Positions 1 to 9,399 are shown, counted from the first letter of the stretch. The stretch: 64,000 bases of DNA from Roseibium alexandrii DFL-11 (GCF_000158095.2 NZ_CM011002.1:3948703-4012702), one strand, 5' to 3'. Translations and numbers: made by a program. Notes: generated from the letters alone by a model not told the origin.

Positions 1-4
1 ACTG

Positions 5-823
5 ATGCAAAAGACAATTCTTCTCACCGGGGCCACCGATGGTATCGGGCTGGAAACAGCGAAACGGCTTGCCGCGGACGGCCACACGCTGTTGATTCAC
101 GGACGAAACCCGGACAAGCTGGACAGGGTGAAGGCTGATCTGGAGGCTCTTCCGGGCGCCGGTGAGGTTGAGGCGTATGTGGCTGATTTTTCAGATCTGG
201 CCGATGTGAACAGTCTGGCGGACACCATTCGCAGCCACCGCAATCATCTGGACGTTCTGATCAATAACGCCGGGATCCTCCGCACCCAGGATCCTTTGAA
301 CAAAGACGGCATGGATGTCCGCTTTGTGGTCAATACGATCGCGCCGTATCTCCTCACGCGGAAGCTGTTGCCGCTGATGGGGAATGCAGGCCGGGTGGTC
401 AACTTGTCTTCGGCTGCTCAGGCGCCAGTCAACCTGAAGGCCTTGGCCGGTCAACAAGGGGCCTCTGACATGGAGGCTTATGCGCAGAGTAAGCTTGCCA
501 TCACCATGTGGACACGGGATTTGGCACGCGAGTTGGGCTCCGACGGGCCAGTCATCGTGGCTGTCAATCCGGCCTCCCTTCTTGGCACCAAGATGGTGAA
601 AGAGGGGTTCGGTGTGTCCGGTAGTGACATCGGTGTCGGCGTCGACATTTTGATGCGGGCCTCCTTGTCTGAGGAGTTCGCCGGCCGGTCTGGAGCTTAT
701 TTTGATAATGATTCCGGACGCTTCGCGGACCCGCATCCGTCAGGAATGGATCCGAAGGCTTGCGCTGAGGTCGTTGCAACGATCCGCGATGTCCTTGCGC
801 ACACCGGCCTGCCTGCAAATTAA
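5..823 (+). CDS. SDR family NAD(P)-dependent oxidoreductase
   Basis: A classical short-chain dehydrogenase/reductase of 272 residues. It has the Rossmann cofactor motif TGATDGIG (about residues 8-15), an NNAG motif in the middle, and the catalytic pair Tyr159/Lys163 in YAQSKLA. These identify an NAD(P)(H)-dependent oxidoreductase, but the substrate cannot be read from the sequence. The ATG lies four bases from the window edge, so its ribosome binding site and upstream neighbour are not visible and a slightly earlier start cannot be excluded. It converges with queF. A 10-bp stem-loop spans its stop codon. Confidence 0.85.
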   Translation: MQKTILLTGATDGIGLETAKRLAADGHTLLIHGRNPDKLDRVKADLEALPGAGEVEAYVADFSDLADVNSLADTIRSHRNHLDVLINNAGILRTQDPLNKDGMDVRFVVNTIAPYLLTRKLLPLMGNAGRVVNLSSAAQAPVNLKALAGQQGASDMEAYAQSKLAITMWTRDLARELGSDGPVIVAVNPASLLGTKMVKEGFGVSGSDIGVGVDILMRASLSEEFAGRSGAYFDNDSGRFADPHPSGMDPKACAEVVATIRDVLAHTGLPAN

Positions 824-836
824 AGCGCAGGCCGGT
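803..836. terminator. stem-loop spanning the SDR stop codon
   Basis: Perfect 10-bp inverted repeat ACCGGCCTGC / GCAGGCCGGT with a 14-base loop that contains the TAA stop of the SDR gene. It lies between two convergent genes, as a terminator would. Neither side carries a U-run, so it is at best an atypical terminator; it could also protect mRNA 3' ends. Confidence 0.35.
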
Positions 837-872
837 CAAGTCTGCCGATCGATTTCTTAAGGTGTTGCCGGA

Positions 873-1340
873 CTATCCGCGGCCCCGGTATGGCTGTACC
901 CCTTGCTCGGGGATCCAGACCTCCTCCGGGGCTGGGCCGGTCTGGTAAAAAACGTCGATTGGAATCCCGCCGCGCGGATACCAGTATCCGCCGATCCGCA
1001 ACCACTCAGGATCGAGCAGATCAACGAGGCGCTTGCCGATTGAGACCGTGCAGTCTTCATGGAACGCGCCGTGATTGCGGAAAGACCCCAGGAAAAGTTT
1101 CAGGGACTTGCTTTCGACCAGGAAGTCCTTGGGCACGTAGTCGATGACGAGATGCGCAAAATCCGGCGCGCTGGTCAGAGGGCACAGCGAGGTAAACTCT
1201 GGTGACACAAAGCGCACCATGTATTTTGTGCCGGCTTGCGGGTTTGGAACCTTTTCCAGAACAGCGTTTTCCGGGCTGTCGGGCAGCTCTGTCGATGCGC
1301 CGAGCTGGGTGAGGTTTTCGTATATGGATTTGTCGCTCAT
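873..1340 (-). CDS. queF: NADPH-dependent 7-cyano-7-deazaguanine reductase (preQ0 reductase)
   Basis: Last enzyme of preQ1 synthesis: it reduces the nitrile of preQ0 to the aminomethyl group of preQ1, the free base inserted into tRNA by Tgt. The protein has 155 residues, the length of the short single-domain (B. subtilis-type) QueF. Cys53 in [10 protein letters not shown] is the expected thioimide nucleophile and Asp60 the proton donor. ESKSLK (residues 76-81) is the family motif. It is the last gene of queC-queD-queE-queF, starting one base after queE stops, so the genes are probably translated from one mRNA. Confidence 0.95.
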   Translation of the reverse strand: MSDKSIYENLTQLGASTELPDSPENAVLEKVPNPQAGTKYMVRFVSPEFTSLCPLTSAPDFAHLVIDYVPKDFLVESKSLKLFLGSFRNHGAFHEDCTVSIGKRLVDLLDPEWLRIGGYWYPRGGIPIDVFYQTGPAPEEVWIPEQGVQPYRGRG

Positions 1341-1341
1341 C

Positions 1342-2070
1342 TCAAACGCCTCTCAAGTTGCCCCAGATCAGGGTATGTAGCTGCGGTAGGACCGTTGGTG
1401 TATACCACCGGTCACCGGCCACTTTGTCCACCAGCCAGCGCATCCGGTCCATGATACCGGGCATGTCGATCGGAGCATCTGCTGTGGCCGGTGACGGTGG
1501 CGTGTGATTGCCAGGCTGCAGATAAAGCGGCAGCTCCGGGTAGCGCGCAGCAAGATCCTTGGCATAGTCGTAGTCCGCGTCATCGAAGATCACGGTTTTC
1601 AAGACTGTCTGGGTCTCGGATCCGGCCGCCTCGACACATTCCGCGAGTTTTTGCCAATCCGTGTCCATGCCGCTGGAGGGCGGCTTGGGGCTCAAGGTCA
1701 GGACATCGAGTGCCGCAAACCAGTCCTTGGCGATGCTCCCCTGCGTCTCCAGGGCAAAACGATAGCCTTCCCGTTTGCCGAGTTCTATTAAAGATCCAAG
1801 TGGCTGTATCGCCGGATTGCCCCCTGACAGCGAGACCATCAAAGGCTTGCCACCGCTTAGGATTTCGATCTGCATCAGGATCGCCTGCGGCGTCATCGGG
1901 TGCCAGTCGTCCCGGTAGGCGCTGTCGACGGCGTGCAGTGTATCGCACCAGCTGCAGCGATAGTCGCAACCGCCGGTGCGCACAAAGACGGTTGGCTGAC
2001 CAATCAGGGCACCTTCACCCTGAATCGTTGGACCGAAAATCTCGTTGACCCGGATTTGTCCGATGCTCAT
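1342..2070 (-). CDS. queE: 7-carboxy-7-deazaguanine synthase (radical SAM)
   Basis: Converts 6-carboxy-tetrahydropterin to 7-carboxy-7-deazaguanine by radical SAM chemistry. From the start chosen here ([12 protein letters not shown]), Cys35, Cys39 and Cys42 in [12 protein letters not shown] form the CX3CX2C motif that ligates the 4Fe-4S cluster. The N-terminal GPTIQGEG and the later SLSGGNPA are also family motifs. An upstream in-frame ATG would add 35 residues that overlap queD. The chosen ATG makes a 4-base ATGA overlap with the queD stop, typical of translational coupling. The product has 242 residues. Confidence 0.93.
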   Translation of the reverse strand: MSIGQIRVNEIFGPTIQGEGALIGQPTVFVRTGGCDYRCSWCDTLHAVDSAYRDDWHPMTPQAILMQIEILSGGKPLMVSLSGGNPAIQPLGSLIELGKREGYRFALETQGSIAKDWFAALDVLTLSPKPPSSGMDTDWQKLAECVEAAGSETQTVLKTVIFDDADYDYAKDLAARYPELPLYLQPGNHTPPSPATADAPIDMPGIMDRMRWLVDKVAGDRWYTPTVLPQLHTLIWGNLRGV

Positions 2071-2453
2071 TGGCGGGCCTCCGCGGGGATATAGGTCAGC
2101 GGCCGGTACTCGGCGCATGTTTTGGGCGTTTCCTTCACCCGGACAGCCGTCGTCTCTGGCCATTTTTGAGCGCACCAGTCGAAAAGATGCTTGGCGAGCC
2201 GCTCCGCAGTGACACAGTCATCGCCGAGCACGTCATTGAGATGCCGGTGATCGAGTGTGTCGTCGATATAGGTCTTCAGGGATTTCAGCTCATTGTAGTC
2301 CCGGACAAAACCGATTTGATTGAGCTCAGAAGACGCCAGTTCAACTTCGACCACGTAGTTGTGGCCGTGAAACCGGGCGCAGGGATGATCGTCCGGAAGG
2401 CCGATCAGCTGGTGCGACGCGGAGAAATGAAATTCCTTGGTGATCCTATACAT
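2067..2453 (-). CDS. queD: 6-carboxy-5,6,7,8-tetrahydropterin synthase
   Basis: Second step of deazaguanine synthesis: it turns 7,8-dihydroneopterin triphosphate into 6-carboxy-tetrahydropterin. The product has 128 residues and the T-fold signature: zinc ligands His14, His29 and His31 (SASHQL, HGHNY) and catalytic Cys25. Family length and the queC overlap favour the ATG at 2453 over an upstream start that adds 39 unrelated residues. The start overlaps the end of queC by 8 bases, and the stop overlaps queE by 4. No GTP cyclohydrolase gene, needed for the substrate, lies in this cluster. Confidence 0.94.
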   Translation of the reverse strand: MYRITKEFHFSASHQLIGLPDDHPCARFHGHNYVVEVELASSELNQIGFVRDYNELKSLKTYIDDTLDHRHLNDVLGDDCVTAERLAKHLFDWCAQKWPETTAVRVKETPKTCAEYRPLTYIPAEARQ

Positions 2454-3135
2454 TACAGGCCCCTTTCCAGAAGTTGGGGTCGGCATAGGTTGTTGGATCG
2501 TCCACGCCAGCCAGATGGAAGGCTTCCCGCCGTTCAACACAGGTGCCACAGCGTCCGCAGTGAATGTCACCGCCTTTGTAGCAAGACCAGGATTTGGTGT
2601 GATCTACGCCCAGCTTTGCGCCCTCGGCTGCGATATCGGCTTTGCTGACACGCACATACGGCGTGTAAAGCTTGATCTCGCCCATTCCTTCCAAAGCATT
2701 GCGCTGCATTTCCTCAAAGCTCTCGGTGAAGGCGGGCCGGCAATCCGGATAGATGAAATGATCGCCGCCATGAACGGCTGTTGCGACCGCCTCGGCGCCG
2801 CGAGCAGAGGCAATTCCATAGGCAATGGTCAGCATGATCGCGTTGCGGTTGGGCACCACAGTGATCTTCATGGTGTCTTCGGCATAGTGGCCGTCGGGCA
2901 CATCAATGTTATCGGTCAGCGCCGAGCCGGTTAGCTGGCGGCCGATGTTCGTGATGTCGATCAGGATGTGCTCGGTGTTGAGCGCATCGGCACAGGCTTT
3001 GGCATAGTCCAGCTCCTTTTTGTGGCGCTGGCCATAGTCGAAGGAGATCAGGCCGATCAGCTCGTTTTCTTGCGCGATTTTGTGCGCAAGGGTGACGGAA
3101 TCCATTCCGCCGGAACAGATGACAAGTGTTTTCAA
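2446..3135 (-). CDS. queC: 7-cyano-7-deazaguanine synthase (preQ0 synthase)
   Basis: ATP- and ammonia-dependent conversion of 7-carboxy-7-deazaguanine to preQ0. The N-terminal PP-loop SGGMDS begins about eight residues in. Near the C terminus a four-cysteine zinc site (CYKGGDIHCGRCGTC) is complete. I choose a TTG start at 3135: it gives 229 residues, close to the family norm, directly before KTLVICSGG, and GGGA lies about ten bases upstream. The earlier in-frame ATG at 3222 would add a low-complexity extension absent from the family. It is the first gene of the que operon. Confidence 0.92.
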   Translation of the reverse strand: MKTLVICSGGMDSVTLAHKIAQENELIGLISFDYGQRHKKELDYAKACADALNTEHILIDITNIGRQLTGSALTDNIDVPDGHYAEDTMKITVVPNRNAIMLTIAYGIASARGAEAVATAVHGGDHFIYPDCRPAFTESFEEMQRNALEGMGEIKLYTPYVRVSKADIAAEGAKLGVDHTKSWSCYKGGDIHCGRCGTCVERREAFHLAGVDDPTTYADPNFWKGACNV

Positions 3136-3391
3136 CGTATTGGTCCCTTGTTTTCGCTGTGGACGTTCGTTGAAACGCCCGTCACCGGGTAGGCTGCGAC
3201 CGGTGGCCTGCCTTTGAAGCAAGCGGCGCGCCTTATAACAGGCTTGAGCGAAAAGGGAAGAGACTTTGATTCCGGCACCGGTTGAGATGCCGACAAAGCT
3301 GGACCGGATACTCTTGGTTCATTCTGGTTAGAAGGCCCCAATCAGTGATCCGGTCCTACATTTCGGACGACCGCGAAGAGTATTTTCAAGC

Positions 3392-5293
3392 CTAGATCGC
3401 GATTTGGGTTGCGCTTGTTATTTCACGAACCATGGTCTTGATTGTCTTCCCTCCAAGGCTTTCAACACTCAAAGTCGATAGAAGCGCCTCGTTTTGGGTG
3501 ATATCCGCGTCCGCATATGCGTCAAAGCCAAGGTCTGTCCGGGTTTCCAGCTCATGAACAGAAATCTGGAACAACCGGAATGGATCGAAGTCGAGCGTTT
3601 CCAGATCACTCAGCAGGTCGTTCTGGGAAAGCACGAAGCAGGCGGCTGTCGGGTTGCCATCGGTACCACGATAGGCGACCAGTTTCCAATATTCCCGTGG
3701 GATCCGGGCGCCACGATACTCAATGTCCTCGTCAGAAAAGACCGGTCCTGAAATCACAGACACGCGAATGTCCAGATCGGCAGCCTGTTCCAGGATTATG
3801 TTTTCAAGCCGCCCCCAAAGCCCGCCAAGGCTGGAGCGATTGTAGCGCTCATGTTGAGGGGCAATGTTTGTGTAGTAATAGGAATCCTTGTTGGCCTGGC
3901 GTGCTTCGGGCACTGGCCCCCAGGCCAAATCCGCCCTTCGCGCGATGTGCCCGCGATCCAGCTTGTTGTCTTCATAAAGACTGTTGTTCCACTGCAGACC
4001 ACTCTCGATTCTTGGATCTTCCTTGAAGCTGTGACTGCCCAAGGTCACTTTTCGCGCGCCGTCGACGTTCCACGCCACAAAGCGGGCCATGCGCCGTTTT
4101 GCGCTCAGGCATACGGAGAAGTGGGTATAGGGAATTGTCTGCTTGCGGCCAAAATTCACCGCGTCCCGTTTGATGGCGGTCGACATGCCGGGCATTGGTG
4201 CGTGGAAGCCGAGGAAGTCGGAATCGTATCCAGAGCGGGCTCCAAAGGCTTCCGGCGCATCACCTGGAACGAGAATTGTTTCCGGGGGTTTCAGTGAAAA
4301 CCGGAGCTTGTTCATGATGGAGGCCGGGTAACAGGCAAGCGCATGTTCGTCCGGGTTGTCGCCGGTCTCGCCCGCAAAGTGGAGCCCTGCGAAGATGTCA
4401 GTCGCTTTTTGTTTGTCGGTGATCATCCATGCACTGCCGGAGTCGCCGCCCATGCTGATCTCGTTGTTCGGTGCGGGTTTTTTGGGATCCGGTGCAATTT
4501 CAAAACAACCGATTGCCTTTTCGCCCACAAGACCGCCGTAATTGATTTTCGCGATGACGTCGGTCCGCCTGACTATGCCGTGGGTCGTATTGGTCGTGCG
4601 TCCCGTCTTGACGACTTTGTCGTCGAGCTCAACTGCTGCCATTCTCTGCGGTGCAACGCCAAGGTTATGGATCTCTGGATCAAATTCGCGGTCCCTCAGC
4701 CGCGAGATGGCGCAATCGCCAGCGATCCCAAGATGACTCCTTTCCAAGTCACCGCAGTAGTTGTCCGCGATGTTGTTGTCGTCATGGGGCCCAGGCTGAA
4801 CGATCGGGTCACCGATCTCACCCGTTGGTCCGTGAAGAACGTGCCAGTTGGAGAGAATACACGGCGCCCCGGTTTCGTCGTCGAATACGATCATGCCCAG
4901 TGTGCCCGCGGTGCCATCAACGTGTGAAACGCTTGCCCCCGGGACAACTGGATCGAGTCTTGTTTTCAAGTCGGACTGGGTCTCCGGACTGATAACTTGA
5001 TAGGACGGCTTGAACCCGCGTTCCACGACATCGGTCGGGATTGTAATGCCTTCAAAAGCGATTGCTTTTGGCAGTTCCTTTGTGCCCAGGGCTTCCAGCC
5101 CCGACACTTCTGTTTTCTGACCAACTGTGAACACAACACTGACTTCGCCGGTGTTGTTCTTCCGGCCTATTCCGATGGATGTGACGTTCGGATCGTCAAG
5201 GTAGTCGCTGCCGCGCGTTCTTATGAATTTGCGCAGTATTTGCTGGGTGGATTCTGTATCGGATTTACCTGTAGTCTTGCGTTTTTTGGCCAT
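3392..5293 (-). CDS. trypsin-like serine protease fused to NUC-type DNA/RNA non-specific endonuclease
   Basis: A 633-residue two-domain protein. Residues about 115-330 form a trypsin-like protease: His151 (SNWHV), Asp193 (GDCAISRL) and Ser285 (GGDSGSAW) make a complete triad. Residues about 370-600 form a betabetaalpha-metal endonuclease: DRGH (446-449) holds catalytic His449, and Asn485, Trp493 and Glu497 match the family's metal-binding helix. The first 110 residues are unassigned. There is no signal peptide or membrane segment, so it should be cytoplasmic unless exported by a specialised route. The TGGAGTG site before the ATG is a good ribosome binding site. It sits alone between the que and ispG operons. 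Domains are read from motifs; the biological role is unknown. Confidence 0.88.
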   Translation of the reverse strand: MAKKRKTTGKSDTESTQQILRKFIRTRGSDYLDDPNVTSIGIGRKNNTGEVSVVFTVGQKTEVSGLEALGTKELPKAIAFEGITIPTDVVERGFKPSYQVISPETQSDLKTRLDPVVPGASVSHVDGTAGTLGMIVFDDETGAPCILSNWHVLHGPTGEIGDPIVQPGPHDDNNIADNYCGDLERSHLGIAGDCAISRLRDREFDPEIHNLGVAPQRMAAVELDDKVVKTGRTTNTTHGIVRRTDVIAKINYGGLVGEKAIGCFEIAPDPKKPAPNNEISMGGDSGSAWMITDKQKATDIFAGLHFAGETGDNPDEHALACYPASIMNKLRFSLKPPETILVPGDAPEAFGARSGYDSDFLGFHAPMPGMSTAIKRDAVNFGRKQTIPYTHFSVCLSAKRRMARFVAWNVDGARKVTLGSHSFKEDPRIESGLQWNNSLYEDNKLDRGHIARRADLAWGPVPEARQANKDSYYYTNIAPQHERYNRSSLGGLWGRLENIILEQAADLDIRVSVISGPVFSDEDIEYRGARIPREYWKLVAYRGTDGNPTAACFVLSQNDLLSDLETLDFDPFRLFQISVHELETRTDLGFDAYADADITQNEALLSTLSVESLGGKTIKTMVREITSATQIAI

Positions 5294-5362
5294 GGTTCAC
5301 TCCAAAAAAACATAGGAACTCGCCCGGCATTTAAACGTGATATCGAATTTTCATCAACTTAA

Positions 5363-5390
5363 GATATAAGAAATTTGAAAATGTCACCAA
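5363..5390 (-). promoter_or_regulatory. possible promoter of the protease-nuclease gene
   Basis: Reading on the minus strand, TTGGTG (5390-5385) and TATATC (5368-5363), 16 bases apart, resemble a sigma-70 promoter inside a markedly AT-rich 127-base gap upstream of the fusion gene. This rests only on sequence resemblance. Confidence 0.35.
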
Positions 5391-5420
5391 ATACAATCAT
5401 TGATTGAATTAGAGGGTGTG

Positions 5421-6158
5421 TCAGGCCCAAATCGCCATGCGCAGACCTTTGCCGTCTCGCTGATAGTTTTCAGGAAACGGTTCGGCCTGCCGGTTGAAAA
5501 TCCGCTCTGCAATCAAACTGTTGGCCGCCGCATCTAGGAGATCGTCGCGGCCACACCCCCTTGGAGGCTTTTGATCCAGGAAGGGTTTTGGCAAACCTTT
5601 GGAAACAAGCAGATCGCGGCGCAGATCAAGGCCGGATGGGTTCGCGCGGCTTTTCACCTTTTTGGGCATGCTCATTTCCGCCTCCCCGTTCAGGCGCCAA
5701 AAGGCGAGTTCCGGATGCACCTCGTAGATCCGGCTTTCCAACTCGGGCGTCATCAGGTCGTCGATTTCACGGATCTTGGGGAACAGATAAAAGCATTGTT
5801 TTGAGACCTTGCGGGGTGGACTTGAGGTTTTAAGCGACGTTTCACACGAAGCCCTGTAATCCTCCTCGTAGACCGCAGCACGCGACGGCACAGAGAACAC
5901 GGAAGACTGACGCATTCCAAGGTGCTTTCTAGCAGCTTTTTCAGCCCCCCTGCCATCCGGTCCAAGGAGGTTTGGAAGCCCGATCGGCATGTCGACCGCA
6001 ATGATCTTCAACTCGGGCAGGAAGGAAAGAAAATCCGCAAAGTGTTCAAAGAGCTGAAGTTTGAGATTTTTGGGGTCGCTCAGGTTTCGTAGAACTGCGA
6101 TCCAGCCGGCCCGGCAGCCGTCAACACCGGCGACCCAGGTCCCGGCGCTCTCAGGCAC
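5421..6158 (-). CDS. DUF429 domain protein (predicted RNase H-fold nuclease)
   Basis: A 245-residue protein matching DUF429, a family predicted to have an RNase H-like fold: GVDGCRAGW near the N terminus, DMPIGLP, YEVHPELAFW and a C-terminal DDLLDAAAN region. No activity is established that I can name. A longer reading frame exists upstream, but it runs through the end of pdxY. I choose GTG at 6158, which overlaps the pdxY stop by eight bases (GTGCCTGA) and has GGAAG about nine bases upstream. This coupling to pdxY suggests co-expression; a functional link to B6 metabolism is only inference. Confidence 0.8.
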   Translation of the reverse strand: MPESAGTWVAGVDGCRAGWIAVLRNLSDPKNLKLQLFEHFADFLSFLPELKIIAVDMPIGLPNLLGPDGRGAEKAARKHLGMRQSSVFSVPSRAAVYEEDYRASCETSLKTSSPPRKVSKQCFYLFPKIREIDDLMTPELESRIYEVHPELAFWRLNGEAEMSMPKKVKSRANPSGLDLRRDLLVSKGLPKPFLDQKPPRGCGRDDLLDAAANSLIAERIFNRQAEPFPENYQRDGKGLRMAIWA

Positions 6159-7053
6159 GGACTTTGGCTTCCATAACACGCCGGGAAGTGACAAGCGCCA
6201 TGGCCCGGACCACGGACTGCTGTTCATCGGCGAAGAGGAGCTCATCCGCTCCTTTTTTGACGCTGCGCGCGACAAGTTCAAAAACAGAGGCCGAAGCGCG
6301 TTTTACGGCCTCCTCATCATCCAATCCAGCGAGCCGGTTGATCAAAAGTAAACCGGCCATCAGATCACCCGTGCCATGCGGCGGGTTGGCAATGGCTGCG
6401 TGTTCCGCGGCAACGGCGCCCCTTGGGCCGGCGAGCAGATTTGAGATAGCGTTGCGGCGCAAGGCCGGCGCCGACGTCACCAGGACGCGCTCGGCGCCCA
6501 ATTCCCGAGCCGCCGACAGAGCCTCCAGCTCGCTGGAGATCTCTCTGCCGGTCAACCAGCCAAGCTCAAAGCTGTTTGGGGTGACGATATCGGCCAGCGG
6601 AACCAGATGGTCCCGAATGGCTTCTGCAGTCGCTTCAGGAACGTAAAGTCCACCACCTGAAGCAGATGTGTGATCGCCCATGACCGGATCGCACAGATAA
6701 GGCGCATCGGGGTTGGCGGTTTTGACCGTCTTGATCAGATCCGCAATTGCCGGAGCCTGATCCGGGCTGCCGAGATACCCGGAGATGATACCACCAATCT
6801 CGCTAACCTTCGCCGATCCCGCCAGGTCGGAGGCGATTGCGGAAAAATCAGCGGTTGGCGGCACGATCCGCGTTCCCTTGCCGTGCCCCGGGTGCCAAGG
6901 CAGCAAGATGGTCGGAAGGAACCAGACATCATGACCGTTCCGCTCCAGCGCAAACGTCAGACCGCGGCCGGAAATGCCGCCACGCACCACTTGAGATGTG
7001 ATGACAAGGATCGGTTTTGTCGCCGGTTCAAATCCGGCAGGCGGCTGCGTCAT
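6151..7053 (-). CDS. pdxY: pyridoxal kinase, PdxY type
   Basis: A 300-residue ribokinase-fold kinase that phosphorylates pyridoxal in the B6 salvage pathway. Supporting motifs are the N-terminal ITSQVVRGGISGRG, the mid-protein YLCDPVMGDH and the C-terminal GTGDLMAG, which holds the catalytic aspartate and anion hole. PdxY is favoured over PdxK because of the overall resemblance, but the two cannot be separated firmly by eye. It lies 36 bases downstream of ispG and overlaps the DUF429 gene, so ispG-pdxY-DUF429 looks like one transcript. Confidence 0.86.
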   Translation of the reverse strand: MTQPPAGFEPATKPILVITSQVVRGGISGRGLTFALERNGHDVWFLPTILLPWHPGHGKGTRIVPPTADFSAIASDLAGSAKVSEIGGIISGYLGSPDQAPAIADLIKTVKTANPDAPYLCDPVMGDHTSASGGGLYVPEATAEAIRDHLVPLADIVTPNSFELGWLTGREISSELEALSAARELGAERVLVTSAPALRRNAISNLLAGPRGAVAAEHAAIANPPHGTGDLMAGLLLINRLAGLDDEEAVKRASASVFELVARSVKKGADELLFADEQQSVVRAMALVTSRRVMEAKVRA

Positions 7054-7089
7054 AGGCGGCTTTCAACTGAGGTTTCGCCGGATTGGCGA

Positions 7090-8349
7090 TCAGGCGGCAT
7101 CGGTGCTGGTTGTTTTGCCGTCACCATAGCGCTTTTCGATGTATTCCAGCACCATTTGCTTGAACTCGTCCGCGATGCCCTCGCCTCGCAGCGTGGTTGC
7201 CTTTTCGCCGTCGATGAAGACGGGTGCTGAGGGTGTTTCGCCTGTTCCGGGAAGCGAAATGCCGATATCGGCGTGCTTGGATTCACCCGGGCCATTCACG
7301 ATGCAGCCCATCACGGCAACGTTCAGGCTTTCAACACCCGGATACTGTTCGCGCCACTTGGGCATTGAGACCCGAATGTGGTCCTGAATGTCCTGCGCGA
7401 GTTCCTGGAAGACCGTGGAGGTCGTGCGGCCGCAACCCGGACACGCCGCCACCACCGGCACAAATGCGCGGAAGCCCATGACCTGCAGGAGTTCCTGGGC
7501 GACCTGGACTTCACGAGTCCGGTCACCGCCCGGCTCTGGCGTCAGGGACACACGGATCGTGTCGCCGATGCCTTGTTGCAGCAAAATACCCATCGACGCT
7601 GCGGAGGATACGATGCCCTTGGTTCCCATTCCCGCTTCCGTCAGGCCGAGATGCAAGGCGTAGTCGCAGCGGCGGGCAAGGTCGGAATAAACGGCGATCA
7701 GGTCTTGCACCTGGCTGACCTTGGCCGACAACAGGATCTTGTCGCGGCCCATACCGAGGTTTTCTGCGCGTTCTGCCGACAAGAGCGCGGACTGGATAAT
7801 GGCTTCACGCATGACGGCGTTTGCCGAGACGGGGGAAGCGCTCTCTGCGTTCTCGTCCATCAGCTTTGTCAGAAGTTCCTGGTCAAGCGAACCCCAGTTC
7901 ACACCGATCCGCACAGGTTTGTCGTGCATTTGCGCGATATCGATGATCTGCGAAAACTGCGTGTCACGTTTGGCCTTGAAACCGACATTTCCCGGGTTGA
8001 TGCGGTATTTGTCGAGAGCTGCGGCGCAGTCTGGATAGTCTGTGAGGAGCTTGTGGCCGATATAGTGAAAGTCGCCTACCAGAGGAACGTCCACGCCAAT
8101 CCGATCCAAACGTTCCTTGATATGCGGAACCTGGGCGGCAGCTTCCGCGCGGTCGACAGTGATCCGAACGACTTCCGAGCCTGCCCGCGCGAGTGCCGAC
8201 ACTTGCGCGACCGTTGAATCCGCGTCTGCGGTATCCGTGTTGGTCATGGACTGAACCACGACCGGCGCGCCGCCTCCGACCATCACTGAGCCGACTTTCA
8301 CCCCAACTGATTTGCGGCGTGGCAGGGGAGTTGCGAAATCATCAATCAT
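7090..8349 (-). CDS. ispG: 4-hydroxy-3-methylbut-2-en-1-yl diphosphate synthase (flavodoxin type)
   Basis: Penultimate enzyme of the MEP isoprenoid pathway: reductive ring opening of methylerythritol cyclodiphosphate to HMBPP by a 4Fe-4S cluster. The protein has 419 residues. The cluster cysteines are visible in CPGCGRT and [10 protein letters not shown], and the N-terminal QSMTNTDT is a family signature. It is the first gene of an apparent operon with pdxY. The 220-base gap upstream separates it from the divergent membrane-protein pair, so its promoter should lie there; I could not pick a convincing -35/-10 pair. Confidence 0.96.
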   Translation of the reverse strand: MIDDFATPLPRRKSVGVKVGSVMVGGGAPVVVQSMTNTDTADADSTVAQVSALARAGSEVVRITVDRAEAAAQVPHIKERLDRIGVDVPLVGDFHYIGHKLLTDYPDCAAALDKYRINPGNVGFKAKRDTQFSQIIDIAQMHDKPVRIGVNWGSLDQELLTKLMDENAESASPVSANAVMREAIIQSALLSAERAENLGMGRDKILLSAKVSQVQDLIAVYSDLARRCDYALHLGLTEAGMGTKGIVSSAASMGILLQQGIGDTIRVSLTPEPGGDRTREVQVAQELLQVMGFRAFVPVVAACPGCGRTTSTVFQELAQDIQDHIRVSMPKWREQYPGVESLNVAVMGCIVNGPGESKHADIGISLPGTGETPSAPVFIDGEKATTLRGEGIADEFKQMVLEYIEKRYGDGKTTSTDAA

Positions 8350-8571
8350 GGCAAGGCCAACCGGTTGTCGTTCATGCGTCCCATATGTGGGAGTGTGCCT
8401 GTGTTTTCCAGCGCATCAATAGGGTGTCTTCAAAAAAAGGGCAATGGCAGCGCGTTCGGTGCGGGCGGAACTTGCGCTTGTTGTCATTGCGCGCGTGCCG
8501 TTTGCCCCATATGACAAGCGAGATTTTAGCGGGGCACTGGTCTCAACAATAGTAAAGTGGCGGGTTCGACA

Positions 8572-9345
8572 ATGCTCAAACGGTTGCTGAGTGATGCAGC
8601 ATCACTGGTCTTTGGACATCTGGAAACGGTCTTCAAGGTCTGCGGAGCCTGGTTTTTGATCCAGTTTGTGATTTCAATTCTGATCCTGACTGCGACCACC
8701 GGTGTTCCAGCCGATGCCGAAACACTGCCGCCAGCTGCAGGCTTGTTGTTGATGACGAGCACTCTTGTCGCCCTGATCTCGTCGGCATCCATATCCGTTG
8801 CTTGGCACCGGTTCGGCCTTCTTGGTGAAAGGGTTGGCAATATCTATTTGCGCTTTGGTAGAATTGAGATCCAGTTCATCTGGCGGATGCTTCTGATCGG
8901 CCTGTTTGGGTTCGCCGTTTCCCTGCCCCTCGTTTTTGTCGCGTTCATGCCGTCGGAATCGGCATCTGGTCTGGCAATCATTGCGCTTGTTTTGGGCTTT
9001 GCCCTCGTCATCATGCCGTTTCTTATGCGGCTTAATCTGGTGCTGCCAGCGACTGCGATCGAGCGGCCAATAGGATTCGGCGAAGCCCTTCGGATCGGCA
9101 AAGGGCTCGGTTGGCGGATGCTGTTGGCAATCGTGGTTCTGTCCCTGCCGTTTGTTCTCGTGACAATGGGGCTTCAGTGGGCACTTACGGTTGTTTCGAT
9201 CGGCCTGCCTGCCTTGTTCATCCAGATCAAGGTGATGATCTTGAATGTTTTACTGCAGATAATCGTGACCGTGCTTGGCATTTCGGTGATCACTGCAGGA
9301 TACCGCATGGCAATGGAAAGACAGACGCAATCGGCGCAAAGCTAG
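8572..9345 (+). CDS. polytopic membrane protein, paralogue of the next gene
   Basis: About 257 residues, mostly hydrophobic, with six or so predicted membrane helices. I do not recognise a characterised family. The segment RLNLVLPATAIERP..GEALRIGKGLGWRM closely parallels the downstream gene, so the two arose by duplication. A GTG at 8557 would add five residues without a Shine-Dalgarno sequence; I prefer the ATG at 8572, though GGCGGG upstream is also only moderate. The two genes are 54 bases apart on the same strand. Confidence 0.75.
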   Translation: MLKRLLSDAASLVFGHLETVFKVCGAWFLIQFVISILILTATTGVPADAETLPPAAGLLLMTSTLVALISSASISVAWHRFGLLGERVGNIYLRFGRIEIQFIWRMLLIGLFGFAVSLPLVFVAFMPSESASGLAIIALVLGFALVIMPFLMRLNLVLPATAIERPIGFGEALRIGKGLGWRMLLAIVVLSLPFVLVTMGLQWALTVVSIGLPALFIQIKVMILNVLLQIIVTVLGISVITAGYRMAMERQTQSAQS

Positions 9346-9399
9346 CGGATCGCTCGAAAAGACCTATCTTGGGTGAGAACCGGAATTCGAGGGGAGCCA

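Noticed and set aside
191..736. Long minus-strand open frame opposite the first SDR gene, and many similar antisense frames
   Set aside because: They are mirror frames of well-supported genes, typical of GC-rich DNA, with no motif of their own.
3136..3391. Possible preQ1 riboswitch upstream of queC
   Set aside because: I looked for the conserved preQ1 aptamer pattern (a GGUUC stem with an A-rich tail pairing into the loop) on the minus strand and found none; the gap shows only a weak TTATAA element.
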